A stretch of 17,552 nt of DNA. Origin: an uncultured Bacilli bacterium. GTDB taxonomy: Bacteria; Bacillota_I; Bacilli_A; RF39; UBA660. A program made the translations under genes and the position numbers. Location of the stretch: assembly GCA_947626215.1 (NCBI GenBank), contig CANQRJ010000019.1:1-17552 (forward strand), given 5' to 3'. How positions within the stretch are numbered: position 1 is the first letter of the stretch; each line of letters begins with the position of its first letter. This document shows, one piece after another, positions 6,258 through 12,963 of the stretch. The notes below the pieces were generated by a model that was not told the origin of the DNA, made no database searches, and worked only from the letters and a program-made list of their open reading frames with translations.

Positions 6258-7376
6258 ATGAAAGAAGTAATGTTTAATAAGGATGATATAATAGAAAGAA
6301 TTTATTTTATTACCAAATTGGTTCAAAATCAAAAAGGTATCACAATGCAAGGTGCGTTAACATCAAAAAGTGATTCAATGGGTGGTATATTTGATAGGTT
6401 TATTAATACATTATCAGACTCTTTAGTTTTTGATAAAATAATTTTACCTGAAATAAAAACAGAAAAAAAAGTAAGTGTAATAAATGACTATTATTATTAT
6501 AAACCCACACAAAAAATAGCGGGAATTGCACCAGATATTTTTGGAATTAATGTAGATGGAAAGCAAATTCCTTTTACAAAATTTAATAACAAATGGGAAC
6601 CAGTGGATGGGATGCCACAAATAGAAATAAAAACTTTTAAAGCTAAAGATCAGATGATTAGTTTGAGGAATCAAGGTTATGATAATGAATATTTGGTTTT
6701 TGTGGATTTGAATCTAAGGATAGATTATCTGGTACCTTTTTTAGATTCAAATATATTAAATAAAGAAATAGCACAAAAAATGCAAATGGATGATTCTATT
6801 TTTATAGTAGATGATAGAGATTCTAATATATCGAAAGTAACACCTATAGATTATTCGTCAGACAATATTGGTACTTTAAAATTGATTTCTGTTACAAATG
6901 CTACAGACTTTATGCAACAAGCTACCTTATGTGAAGGAAATATTAGTGTACGAAGAATGAAAGAAATAAAGGTTAGAAAAGTTAATATTGTTTCAAATTT
7001 ACTACATGATAAATTAAGTTTATATGCAAATAAAAGTCCACGTGTAAATAAATTATATGAATTTAATGAATTATGGAAAGACAAGACTGGAGTTGGAAAT
7101 AATGTCGCTATATTAGACTTTTCAGCTGATAAAATAGACAAAATAGAAATATGTAAATATAATTCTAATGGTATAGTTATAACAACATTAGAACAGGGAT
7201 GTAGTTTTAATGAGATGCCATTAGAAGTTGGTAAACAATATTCTATTTCATTTGAGACGTTAGATAGATCAGGAAATAATGGAAGTGAATATTTCATGCA
7301 AAAACAATGTGCAGTTTATTTGGATGGCATAGAAAATAAACTTATAGATGAATTAGAAAATATTATAAATTTGTAG
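6258..7376 (+). CDS. PD-(D/E)XK nuclease-like protein, probable second endonuclease
   Basis: The 372-aa protein has a recognisable PD-(D/E)XK core: APDIFGI (91-97) followed about 28 residues later by PQIEIKTFKAKDQM (120-133), giving Asp93 and Glu123-x-Lys125. It continues with SLRNQGYDNEYLVFVDL, a strand-helix pattern common in restriction endonucleases. The C-terminal ~200 residues are not recognised and could recognise DNA. GGAGG precedes the start, and only 20 bases separate it from the Bsp6I-like gene, so the two are probably co-transcribed. No second methyltransferase is present. It may be a second endonuclease with the same or an overlapping target, a subunit of the first, or a nuclease for modified DNA. 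Confidence 0.65.
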   Translation: MKEVMFNKDDIIERIYFITKLVQNQKGITMQGALTSKSDSMGGIFDRFINTLSDSLVFDKIILPEIKTEKKVSVINDYYYYKPTQKIAGIAPDIFGINVDGKQIPFTKFNNKWEPVDGMPQIEIKTFKAKDQMISLRNQGYDNEYLVFVDLNLRIDYLVPFLDSNILNKEIAQKMQMDDSIFIVDDRDSNISKVTPIDYSSDNIGTLKLISVTNATDFMQQATLCEGNISVRRMKEIKVRKVNIVSNLLHDKLSLYANKSPRVNKLYEFNELWKDKTGVGNNVAILDFSADKIDKIEICKYNSNGIVITTLEQGCSFNEMPLEVGKQYSISFETLDRSGNNGSEYFMQKQCAVYLDGIENKLIDELENIINL

Positions 7377-7524
7377 ATGTTAGTTAAATACTATACAATA
7401 AATAAAATATATAATTGAATTAATAATAGAGTATAAAATTTAAGTGCTTAAAAGACCTTAAATATTAGAAAAATAATTAAATTGTTCTTTATTTTAAAGA
7501 GATGTAGATACAGAAGGAGAGAAA

Positions 7525-8442
7525 ATGAAAATTAGTGGTAACAATAACGAAATTGAAATTCACGTAAAAGGTGGTTTTTCAGAAAGAAAAGGAATAAAAC
7601 ATTTTTCAGATATGGTTCAAATAAACGATTTGAATGAAAGAACAAGAAATAAAATTTATTCAGTAATAAGTGAAAGTTTTAATAATTTATTATATAGTTA
7701 CTATGATATGGATTTGAGAAAAGAGTTTGTTGAATACTTATATAAAGAACTTTTTTCAAAAACTGAAAGAGATATTCCTATGTGTACTGGAGGCTATGAC
7801 TATGAAGAAGTTTTTGATACTATATATTTAATAATAAAAAAATATAGTTATACAGATATTTTTACATTTATTGAAGGACTTATTAATTTTTTTGAGATAT
7901 TGGATAATAAAACATATAATGTAAGATATAATACATATAGTTATAAAGATGAATTTAAAAATTCTATATCAGAATTATTTCAATCTGAAAATGTAAATTA
8001 TAGAATTATAAATGATAAAATAACTGATATAGTTGATGAACAACAGATTAATAGCATAGAAGAGACATTAAATAATCCATATAAAGAGGTTTCAAGGCAT
8101 TACTCTAAAGCAATAGAACAGTTATATAGCTCAAGAGATTTTGATAATTCTATTAAAGAATCTATATCTTCTGTAGAGGCAATGTGTCAGATACTAACAA
8201 AAAAGAATAAAGCTACCTTGGGAGATACTTTAAATTTATTAAAGGGTAAAATACATCCAGCAATGGCAAGTGCTTTCGTAAAGTTATATGGGTATACAAG
8301 TGATGCCAATGGAATAAGACATGCAAATGGATTAGGAGAGGGAGATTCAACTTTTGAAGAAGCAAAATATATGCTTATTAGTTGTTCTGCATTTGTGAAT
8401 TATTTAAAAGAAAATTTTGAAAATCAAAATATAAATGAATGA
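7525..8442 (+). CDS. AbiJ-like abortive infection protein (AbiJ NTD4 plus HEPN-like)
   Basis: The 305-aa protein has the pattern of AbiJ-related anti-phage proteins. The N-terminal segment GGFSERKGIKHFSDMVQ (16-32) matches the start of the AbiJ NTD4 domain. The C-terminal half (about 190-297) contains YSKAIEQLY, NSIKESISSVEAM, KLYGYTSDANGIRHA (253-267, with Arg265-His266) and SCSAFVNYL, blocks that recur in the HEPN-like part of this group. Such proteins are thought to sense infection and damage RNA, arresting the cell. AAGGAG precedes the start. It is followed after 128 bases by the KAP NTPase. The assignment rests on recognised motifs, not a search. Confidence 0.75.
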   Translation: MKISGNNNEIEIHVKGGFSERKGIKHFSDMVQINDLNERTRNKIYSVISESFNNLLYSYYDMDLRKEFVEYLYKELFSKTERDIPMCTGGYDYEEVFDTIYLIIKKYSYTDIFTFIEGLINFFEILDNKTYNVRYNTYSYKDEFKNSISELFQSENVNYRIINDKITDIVDEQQINSIEETLNNPYKEVSRHYSKAIEQLYSSRDFDNSIKESISSVEAMCQILTKKNKATLGDTLNLLKGKIHPAMASAFVKLYGYTSDANGIRHANGLGEGDSTFEEAKYMLISCSAFVNYLKENFENQNINE

Positions 8443-8570
8443 AAAAATAGTATATATGATATTATAAGATTTGCTATATAACTTTATTACTAGCTGATAA
8501 AAAGGCTCTCTCATTTTTTGTGAGGACTAGTTATTAGTGAGGTATTTAAAGGATTAATAAGGAGAATATA

Positions 8571-9728
8571 ATGGATAATTTAACAGAAGAAGTAAAGGAA
8601 ATAAATGAGCAAAATGATATTTTTGGAACATATCAAAAAGCAAAATCTATTTGTGATTTTTTAGAATTAGAGACTAATAAAGAGATTTTAGATATGAATA
8701 ATTTAATAGCTATTTATGGACCATGGGGAAGTGGTAAAAGTTGTTTGATGAAAACAATCTATAACAATTTAGATAAAAATAAATTTAATGTTATATGGTT
8801 TAATACGTGGAAATATGAAAAAGATGATAATTTAGCATATTCGTTATTTAAATATATAATTAAAGATAATTATTTGGAAAAAATAAAAGAACAAGGAAGT
8901 AATTTCTTAAGTATTGCATATGGAATATTTAAGAGCTTAGCAAAAGGAGTGGAAGTAAACCTAGATATATCAAATATTAAAATGGGATTAGATGTATTAA
9001 ATATTAAACCAGGAGAAGTATTAGATGAAGCTGAAAGACAAGATAAAATAATTAATGAAAATATTAATAAACAAAAGTGTTTATGGGAAAAAGTTGAAGA
9101 GTTTGAAGATGAATTTAAAAGAATTAAATTTAAAGGTGATAAAAAATTGGTTGTTTTTCTTGATGATTTAGATAGATGTGAATCTGAAAATATCATAACT
9201 TTAATTTCAGCCATAAAATTACTCTTATCAATTAATAAAAAAATTATTTTTATTATAGGTGTAGATAGAACAGCAGTTACACTTGCATTAAAGAATAAAT
9301 ATAATAATGATTACAATAAAGCTGATGAATATCTAGAAAAAATATTTTCTATTACATTTGAATTAATAAATAATATTCAAGAAAATAACTTTATTAAATA
9401 TATTAAAAATATAATTGGATTGCATGAAAATAACGTAAAATTAATTTTAGATTTTTTTGAGGCAATACATTTTACAAATTCTAGACATGTAAAGAAGGTG
9501 TTAAGAAAGTATTATTTAATGAAAAATTATTTAAAAACTAAAGGAATTGATGTATATGATGTTTATAATATAATATTGATATTATATATAGTAATACTTA
9601 ATATGTATTATAGTGATGAGTATAAATATATAATCCGAAAAGATAAAAAAATGTTTATGACAATATTATATTATTTAATTATAATAAAGATGGAGTTAAA
9701 AAACAAGGTAGGTATATATCATATATAA
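8571..9728 (+). CDS. KAP-family P-loop NTPase, frameshifted after residue ~360
   Basis: As read without interruption this gives 385 aa. Family features are clear: Walker A GPWGSGKS (50-57), the KAP signature WFNTWKYE (77-84), and Walker B LVVFLDDLDRCE (193-204), followed by FIIGVDRTAV. KAP NTPases are cytoplasmic or membrane-linked ATPases, several of them in phage defence. After the run of seven A at 9645-9651 the frame gives a low-complexity tail rich in Ile, Leu and Tyr. The -1 frame continues a normal-looking soluble domain to 10024. Restoring one A yields a continuous ~485-aa protein. AAGGAG lies nine bases before the ATG. The segment at 8443-8570 before the gene contains partly complementary stretches (ACTAG/CTAGT, CTCTCA/TGTGAG) but no convincing promoter. 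Confidence 0.85.
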   Translation: MDNLTEEVKEINEQNDIFGTYQKAKSICDFLELETNKEILDMNNLIAIYGPWGSGKSCLMKTIYNNLDKNKFNVIWFNTWKYEKDDNLAYSLFKYIIKDNYLEKIKEQGSNFLSIAYGIFKSLAKGVEVNLDISNIKMGLDVLNIKPGEVLDEAERQDKIINENINKQKCLWEKVEEFEDEFKRIKFKGDKKLVVFLDDLDRCESENIITLISAIKLLLSINKKIIFIIGVDRTAVTLALKNKYNNDYNKADEYLEKIFSITFELINNIQENNFIKYIKNIIGLHENNVKLILDFFEAIHFTNSRHVKKVLRKYYLMKNYLKTKGIDVYDVYNIILILYIVILNMYYSDEYKYIIRKDKKMFMTILYYLIIIKMELKNKVGIYHI

Positions 9729-10024
9729 TAGATTGTAACTTTGAATACAATAATGGTAAGCACTATAATTTAAATGGCTTATTGGAAAGATTTTCTTCTT
9801 ATAAAATAGCGAACAATGAAATAAAAGCTTTTATGCTTTGGGATACTGGTGCTCGTATTAATTTGGATAATTGGTTATGTGCATTTGAGGAAAATAATAT
9901 ATGTAATGAATTTATAAAATTTATTGTTAGTGATAGTGATAATTTAAAAAATATAATGAAAGATAATGAATTTGATGACGAAAAAATAATAAATTTATTA
10001 AATATAGTAAATGATATAATTTAA
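9647..10024 (+). pseudogene. 3' part of the KAP NTPase gene, out of frame
   Basis: This frame reads NVYDNIILFNYNKDG from 9650 and continues through GRYISYIIDCNFEYNNG and LLERFSSYKIANNEIKA to a stop at 10024. The composition is like the rest of the protein and unlike the tail in the other frame. It has no start or ribosome site of its own; a TTG-initiated open frame from 9782 is only part of it. It is best read as the C-terminal domain of the KAP protein, separated by a one-base deletion in an A run, or joined to it by slippage. Confidence 0.75.
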
Positions 10025-10035
10025 AATAAAAATAT

Positions 10036-10072
10036 GAATAACAATGTAAAAATATTATTGTTATTCTATTTC
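10036..10072. terminator. Terminator-like hairpin between convergent genes
   Basis: GAATAACAAT (10036-10045) and ATTGTTATTC (10057-10066) are perfect inverted copies around an 11-base loop, followed by T-rich sequence. It begins 12 bases after the KAP stop and would end that transcript; the minus-strand gene ends at 10120. Confidence 0.55.
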
Positions 10073-10119
10073 ATTTTTAGTAAAGATTATAAATTTAGCT
10101 ATAAAATTCTTTATAAGTA

Positions 10120-10473
10120 TTATTTTATTAAGTTACTAATTTCTTCTATAAAAACTTTAGGCTCAAAGTTTTTATCATAATATTCATAACCAAAGATTTT
10201 TGTAAAGTTGCTTTTAGATAATGTTATATTTCTATTATTTAAAGCATAATTTACATTATTCCTTATTGCGTTAATAGAATATCCATATTCTTTGCATAAT
10301 TTAGAATAGATTTTATTTAGAGTAATGAATTCAATATTATATTTAATAACATATTGAATAATTTTATTTATAAGTTTAGTACCACGATAAGAAGTATTTA
10401 ATCCAAGTGAACGAAGTATATTTGTTATTTGTAATACTTGAGTAGGTTTTATAGTATTCTTTACATTATTCAT
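10120..10473 (-). CDS. Orphan Spo0A effector (C-terminal DNA-binding) domain
   Basis: This 117-aa protein consists of little but a Spo0A-C-like domain. Blocks line up with the DNA-binding part of Spo0A: LRSLGLNTSYRGTKLINKII (compare LGVPAHIKGYLYLREAI), IYSKLCKEYGYSINAIRNNV (compare LYPDIAKKFNTTASRVERAI) and FTKIFGYEYYD (compare SLFGYTVS). The phosphoacceptor receiver domain of true Spo0A is absent, so it cannot be switched by the phosphorelay in the usual way. The start at 10473 is preferred: AGAAAGG lies upstream, and 10485, the other in-frame ATG, abuts that site. It has its own promoter with a short leader. It might regulate element genes or compete with host Spo0A; both are inference. The C-terminus is complete. 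Confidence 0.8.
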   Translation of the reverse strand: MNNVKNTIKPTQVLQITNILRSLGLNTSYRGTKLINKIIQYVIKYNIEFITLNKIYSKLCKEYGYSINAIRNNVNYALNNRNITLSKSNFTKIFGYEYYDKNFEPKVFIEEISNLIK

Positions 10474-10507
10474 TACTCTACACATCCTTTCTAAAACATA
10501 GGAGTAG

Positions 10508-10536
10508 AGTATACCAATATTATGTAAAATAGTCAA
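10508..10536 (-). promoter_or_regulatory. Promoter of the Spo0A-like gene
   Basis: On the minus strand TTGACT (10536-10531), 17 bases and TATACT (10513-10508) form a good sigma-A promoter. The predicted transcript starts about 28 bases before the preferred ATG. An open frame extending to 10536 is explained by this promoter: its apparent TTG start is the -35. Confidence 0.75.
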
Positions 10537-10542
10537 AAAAAT

Positions 10543-10588
10543 AAAAGTTTCGTGTATTGATACTAAAATATCGGTATACGAAACTTTT
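10543..10588. promoter_or_regulatory. Inverted repeat upstream of the Spo0A-like promoter
   Basis: AAAAGTTTCGTGTA (10543-10556) and TATACGAAACTTTT (10575-10588) are inverted copies with one mismatch, centred about 30 bases upstream of the -35. The arms carry TTTCG/CGAAA, part of the Spo0A box TTTGTCGAA, and a closer match, TGTCAAA, lies at 10642-10648. It may be an operator for the Spo0A-like protein or a hairpin with T/A tails. Confidence 0.4.
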
Positions 10589-10665
10589 TTATGTAAATTG
10601 GTATGATATTACTATAATTTTTGCTAAATAATATAAAAAATTGTCAAAAAATGGTTAAAACAATA

Positions 10666-10690
10666 AAATGTTTCTTATTAAGAAACATTT
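10666..10690. repeat. Near-perfect 25-base palindrome
   Basis: AAATGTTTCTTA (10666-10677) and TAAGAAACATTT (10679-10690) are exact inverted copies around one base. It lies directly beside the terminator at 10702-10740. It could be a dimer-binding site; nothing else marks its function. Confidence 0.45.
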
Positions 10691-10701
10691 ATAAAAAATA
10701 G

Positions 10702-10745
10702 AAAAGAGTACTGGGATTTTGGTAGATTCAGTACTCTTTTTCCTT
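10702..10745. terminator. Strong hairpin terminator
   Basis: AAAAGAGTACTG (10702-10713) and CAGTACTCTTTT (10729-10740) form a perfect 12-bp stem with a 15-base loop. It is T-rich on the + strand and, since the stem begins with As, on the minus strand too. It separates the Spo0A-like unit from the peptide unit. The rest of 10741-10846 shows no gene. Confidence 0.7.
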
Positions 10746-10846
10746 ATAAGATTGCTCTTACAATATATATAATTAAATCGACTCGTGCAGAAGTCAAAAT
10801 AATTACCACTACATTATATAACAAAAAGGCATTTATTAAAATACTT

Positions 10847-10874
10847 TTAAGGGAATTTTTAAAAATTCCCTTAA
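10847..10874 (-). terminator. Terminator-like palindrome after the small peptide gene
   Basis: TTAAGGGAATTTTT (10847-10860) and AAAAATTCCCTTAA (10861-10874) form a perfect 28-base palindrome, seven bases after the peptide stop in the minus direction. The likely hairpin has a GGGAA/TTCCC core. Confidence 0.55.
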
Positions 10875-10881
10875 GTGTCTT

Positions 10882-10968
10882 TTAACATCCAGGACAGCCG
10901 CCTGGAAATTTAGAATTTAATTCTTTTTCTTCCATGTTACCAAAATCCCTTCTATAAGCCATATTCAT
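10882..10968 (-). CDS. Small Cys-containing peptide, unknown
   Basis: This is a 28-residue frame beginning MNMAYRRDFGNM and ending NSKFPGGCPGC. The second ATG (10935) gives a 17-residue form, MEEKELNSKFPGGCPGC, with AGAAGG 12 bases upstream; the first ATG has no clear site. Another short frame (MKFKMTSV) ends overlapping the first ATG as ATGA, which would permit coupled translation. The two Cys and the Pro/Gly-rich end resemble neither a membrane peptide nor a typical secreted one, and I do not recognise a family. In support of a real gene are an upstream promoter and structured leader and a terminator-like palindrome just downstream. It could be a peptide signal, a substrate for modification, or a relic of a longer gene (an in-frame TGA lies upstream). 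Confidence 0.4.
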   Translation of the reverse strand: MNMAYRRDFGNMEEKELNSKFPGGCPGC

Positions 10969-10984
10969 ACTGATGTCATTTTGA

Positions 10985-11108
10985 ACTTCATATCATGGAA
11001 GCATATTTAATTCTAACCCCGCACGGCTAGAGTTAATCAAAAATCGATCAATCAAGCCTTTTTGCTTGGGTTAGAGTCAAAAGACTCCTTTACCATAAAT
11101 ATGTTAGG
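10985..11108 (-). promoter_or_regulatory. Structured leader upstream of the small peptide
   Basis: In the minus direction this ~120-base stretch after the promoter folds readily. GAGTC-TTTT-GACTC is at 11087-11074. CAAGC/GCTTG is at 11068-11053. An 8-bp long-range helix TCTAACCC/GGGTTAGA joins 11075-11068 to 11019-11012 and competes partly with the other two. The internal segment CTAGCCGTGCGGGG is GC-rich against an AT-rich background. This is typical of a riboswitch or other cis-acting RNA, but I could not match it to a known class. Confidence 0.45.
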
Positions 11109-11114
11109 AGAGTA

Positions 11115-11143
11115 ATTATATCACTTTATGTCAACGTTTACAA
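11115..11143 (-). promoter_or_regulatory. Minus-strand promoter of the leader/peptide unit
   Basis: On the minus strand TTGTAA (11143-11138), 17 bases and TATAAT (11120-11115) form a promoter. It is divergent from that of the XRE gene, with only 18 bases between the two -35 elements, so one bound protein could affect both. Confidence 0.65.
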
Positions 11144-11161
11144 GTAAAAACATTAAAATTA

Positions 11162-11190
11162 TTGAATTTTAGTAAAAAGTATGGTATAAT
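11162..11190 (+). promoter_or_regulatory. Promoter of the XRE regulator gene
   Basis: TTGAAT (11162-11167), a 17-base spacer and TATAAT (11185-11190) with TGG before the -10. The predicted start lies about 25 bases before the ATG. Confidence 0.75.
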
Positions 11191-11222
11191 AATATCCTTT
11201 TTTGAAAATAGAGGAGATGAAA

Positions 11223-11924
11223 ATGTCTAGTTTTGATAGTAAGTTATTTGGACAAAATTTAAAAAAGTATAGAAAATTAAAAGGATTGAGTCAAGATAAT
11301 ATAGCAATGATTCTTGGAAAAACAAAAGCAACTGTTAGTAAATATGAAAGTGGTAATTTACTAATGGATGCTGAAGATATAAGTAAAGTGTGTGATGAGT
11401 TAGGTATATATTCATCAGATTTGTTTGAGCAAGAATATAAAAATATTAATAAAGGAAATAATAGAAATCCTTTTAAGTTAAAGAAATTATATTGCTATTT
11501 TTATGCTTATGATTATAAAACAAAACAATATGGAAAAGGTAAGTATATATTTGATATAGTAGAAAGACCAGATTTTGTTATGGTTGATTTCTATATTCCT
11601 AATGATAGTAGAATATATTTAAGAGGATATATGCAATCGGATAATAGTGTATCTTTTATAGCTTTTGAAAATTATAAACCTAATAATGCAAGATTAGAAC
11701 ATGTATTAGTCCAAATTAATATTGTAAATGGCGTTAATGATTTAATGCTAGGAACACTTGTTGGTTCAAATGCTCAGTATATTCCATCAATAAGGAAATG
11801 TTATTTTTCTCAAAAGGATGTGAAATTTACAGATGAGATGTTAGAAAATCTTAAGCCATCTGCAAGTGATATACAGTTGTTAAGGGAATCTAATGCTTTA
11901 TATTTAGATATTTTTACAAATTAA
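11223..11924 (+). CDS. XRE-family regulator with unknown C-terminal domain
   Basis: The 233-aa protein begins with a Cro/C1 helix-turn-helix (about residues 8-65: FGQNLKKYRKLKGLSQDNIA, TKATVSKYESG). The C-terminal ~160 residues (from LYCYFYAYDYKTKQYGKG) are rich in aromatic residues and predicted beta strands and are not recognised. They are not a LexA/CI peptidase: no obvious cleavage site or Ser/Lys dyad is seen. The start at 11223 lies six bases after GAGGAG; an upstream ATG at 11217 is too close to that site. It is transcribed divergently from the leader/peptide unit and precedes the recombination genes, the position of a master regulator of the element. Its ligand and targets are unknown. 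Following the gene, 11925-12181 is AT-rich with no gene. Confidence 0.8.
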   Translation: MSSFDSKLFGQNLKKYRKLKGLSQDNIAMILGKTKATVSKYESGNLLMDAEDISKVCDELGIYSSDLFEQEYKNINKGNNRNPFKLKKLYCYFYAYDYKTKQYGKGKYIFDIVERPDFVMVDFYIPNDSRIYLRGYMQSDNSVSFIAFENYKPNNARLEHVLVQINIVNGVNDLMLGTLVGSNAQYIPSIRKCYFSQKDVKFTDEMLENLKPSASDIQLLRESNALYLDIFTN

Positions 11925-12181
11925 TTATTATTATATAGTTAAAAAAATCAGGAATTTTTTAATAAAAAAGAATAATTTATTATCTATTTAGTATATTTGG
12001 TAATTTCATATTTAAAATTAATATTTTTTAGATATATAAGTTGTGTAAAAAAAAAGTACTATTTAACTGATTTTTAGTAAACATAAAAGCAAAATGCTGC
12101 TGAAAAGCACAGAAATGGCGTAAAATCTGTTTTTATATAAAAAATATATAATTTTACTATTTAAAAATAAAAATCTTTTAA

Positions 12182-12224
12182 AATCCAAATTTGGATTGCA
12201 AATTATATTAGTATATGTTATAAT
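12182..12224 (+). promoter_or_regulatory. Promoter with overlapping 16-bp palindromic operator
   Basis: TTGCAA (12196-12201), a 17-base spacer and TATAAT (12219-12224), with TGT before the -10, form a strong promoter. The perfect palindrome AATCCAAATTTGGATT (12182-12197) abuts and overlaps the -35 edge, a good place for regulation, possibly by the XRE protein upstream. Confidence 0.65.
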
Positions 12225-12230
12225 AAAATT

Positions 12231-12506
12231 GTAGATAAAAAAAGCTATCAAGTTTTTATCTACTTGATAACTATTGATTTAATCAATTGCCGTTGATTTA
12301 AAATTATTTAAATATATGGGATCCATATAATTTAATTATATAATTATTATATCATATATAGTAGTTTTTGCAATAGTTATCTTTAAAAAAGATTATTATA
12401 AAAAGAAGAGCAATATGTATAAGTAAATTATACATGTTGAAGATAATAAAAATGGATATTTGGATCCAATATCCTTCTAATTGTAAGAAGAAAAGGGGGG
12501 ATATAT
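12231..12506 (+). promoter_or_regulatory. Long hairpin-rich leader before the small Cys protein
   Basis: From the predicted start near 12231 the leader runs about 275 bases. It contains competing pairs: TAGATAAAAA (12232-12241) with TTTTTATCTA, and ATCAAG with CTTGAT, overlapping the first. ATTGATT/AATCAAT follows, and GGATATT/AATATCC stands close to the ribosome site. Mutually exclusive helices suggest attenuation or control of translation, or a separate small RNA. No known class was recognised. Confidence 0.4.
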
Positions 12507-12722
12507 ATGCCAAAATTTATAAATAACATTGAATATTGCCAAGAAATTGGTAAAAATGTAAGTCACCTTATGTATTTTGAAGCACCAGAAGGAACAGATG
12601 CCTTTAGACTTCAAGAAGTTAGGTGCGATGGAACTTTTGCTTGCAATAAATTAGAAAAAAATTGTGAGCTTTGTAAAAAGTATGCATCAAAGGAAGTTCA
12701 GAATGAATTTCTTAAAAAATAA
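12507..12722 (+). CDS. Small Cys-rich protein, possibly zinc-binding
   Basis: This is a 71-aa protein with Cys at residues 11, 40, 46, 53 and 56. The last four (C-x5-C-x6-C-x2-C) resemble a small zinc-binding knuckle. The rest (APEGTDAFRLQEVRC) has no signal or membrane segment. A very strong ribosome site, AGGGGGG, precedes the ATG. It is a single-gene unit between its own promoter and a terminator. I do not recognise the family; its place beside the element regulator suggests a role in element biology. Confidence 0.75.
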   Translation: MPKFINNIEYCQEIGKNVSHLMYFEAPEGTDAFRLQEVRCDGTFACNKLEKNCELCKKYASKEVQNEFLKK

Positions 12723-12735
12723 AAAAAATATATAT

Positions 12736-12768
12736 GGAACGTGAAATTAAATTTTCACGTTCTTTTTT
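12736..12768 (+). terminator. Terminator after the small Cys protein
   Basis: GAACGTGAAA (12736-12745) pairs with TTTCACGTTC (12752-12761) around a 6-base loop and is followed by seven Ts. It is among the clearest terminators in the window. Confidence 0.9.
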
Positions 12769-12924
12769 TGCGTATATTTCAGTACTTACAGAGATTTTAC
12801 ACATCTAAAATTTCTGTTATTTTTTGTTAAAATTAGATAAAATAAAAAAGTTTATGATTTTTTCTGTTATTTGAAAAATATATCGACATTTGCCATTATA
12901 ATCTAGTTAAGTTCGAACAAGAAA

Positions 12925-12942
12925 TGAATATTGCAATATTCA
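12925..12942 (+). promoter_or_regulatory. 18-bp palindrome before the five-gene recombination operon
   Basis: The perfect palindrome (centre GC at 12933-12934, core AATATTGCAATATT) lies just before AAGGTGAG, the ribosome site of the first gene at 12964. GTTCGAAC, also palindromic, is at 12911-12918, and a TATAAT at 12897-12902 may be the -10, without a well-spaced -35. As an operator or RNA hairpin it could control the downstream operon. Confidence 0.4.
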
Positions 12943-12963
12943 AGAAAGGTTTAAGGTGAGTAA

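Noticed and set aside
6114..7297. Minus-strand open frames opposite the two endonuclease genes
   Set aside because: They have no ribosome sites, and their composition is that of an antisense reading of the plus-strand genes.
10474..10536. N-terminal extension of the Spo0A-like gene from a TTG at 10536
   Set aside because: The TTG is the -35 of a TTGACT-N17-TATACT promoter, so the extension lies upstream of the transcript.
10882..11003. Longer peptide read through the in-frame TGA as Trp
   Set aside because: Genes in this window use TGG for Trp and TGA as stop (for example at 3995-3997), so recoding is unsupported.
10985..11108. Assignment of the minus-strand leader to a known riboswitch or ribozyme
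   Set aside because: I compared it from memory with several classes (c-di-GMP, twister, T-box, ZTP) and found no convincing conserved core.
12095..12106. GCTGCTGAAAA resembling the MITE end
   Set aside because: Only about 11 bases match, with no partner repeat or flanking duplication nearby.
12063..12251. Minus-strand 62-codon frame with hydrophobic residues
   Set aside because: It starts with TTG without a ribosome site, overlaps a strong plus-strand promoter, and its hydrophobicity is expected from AT-rich sequence.
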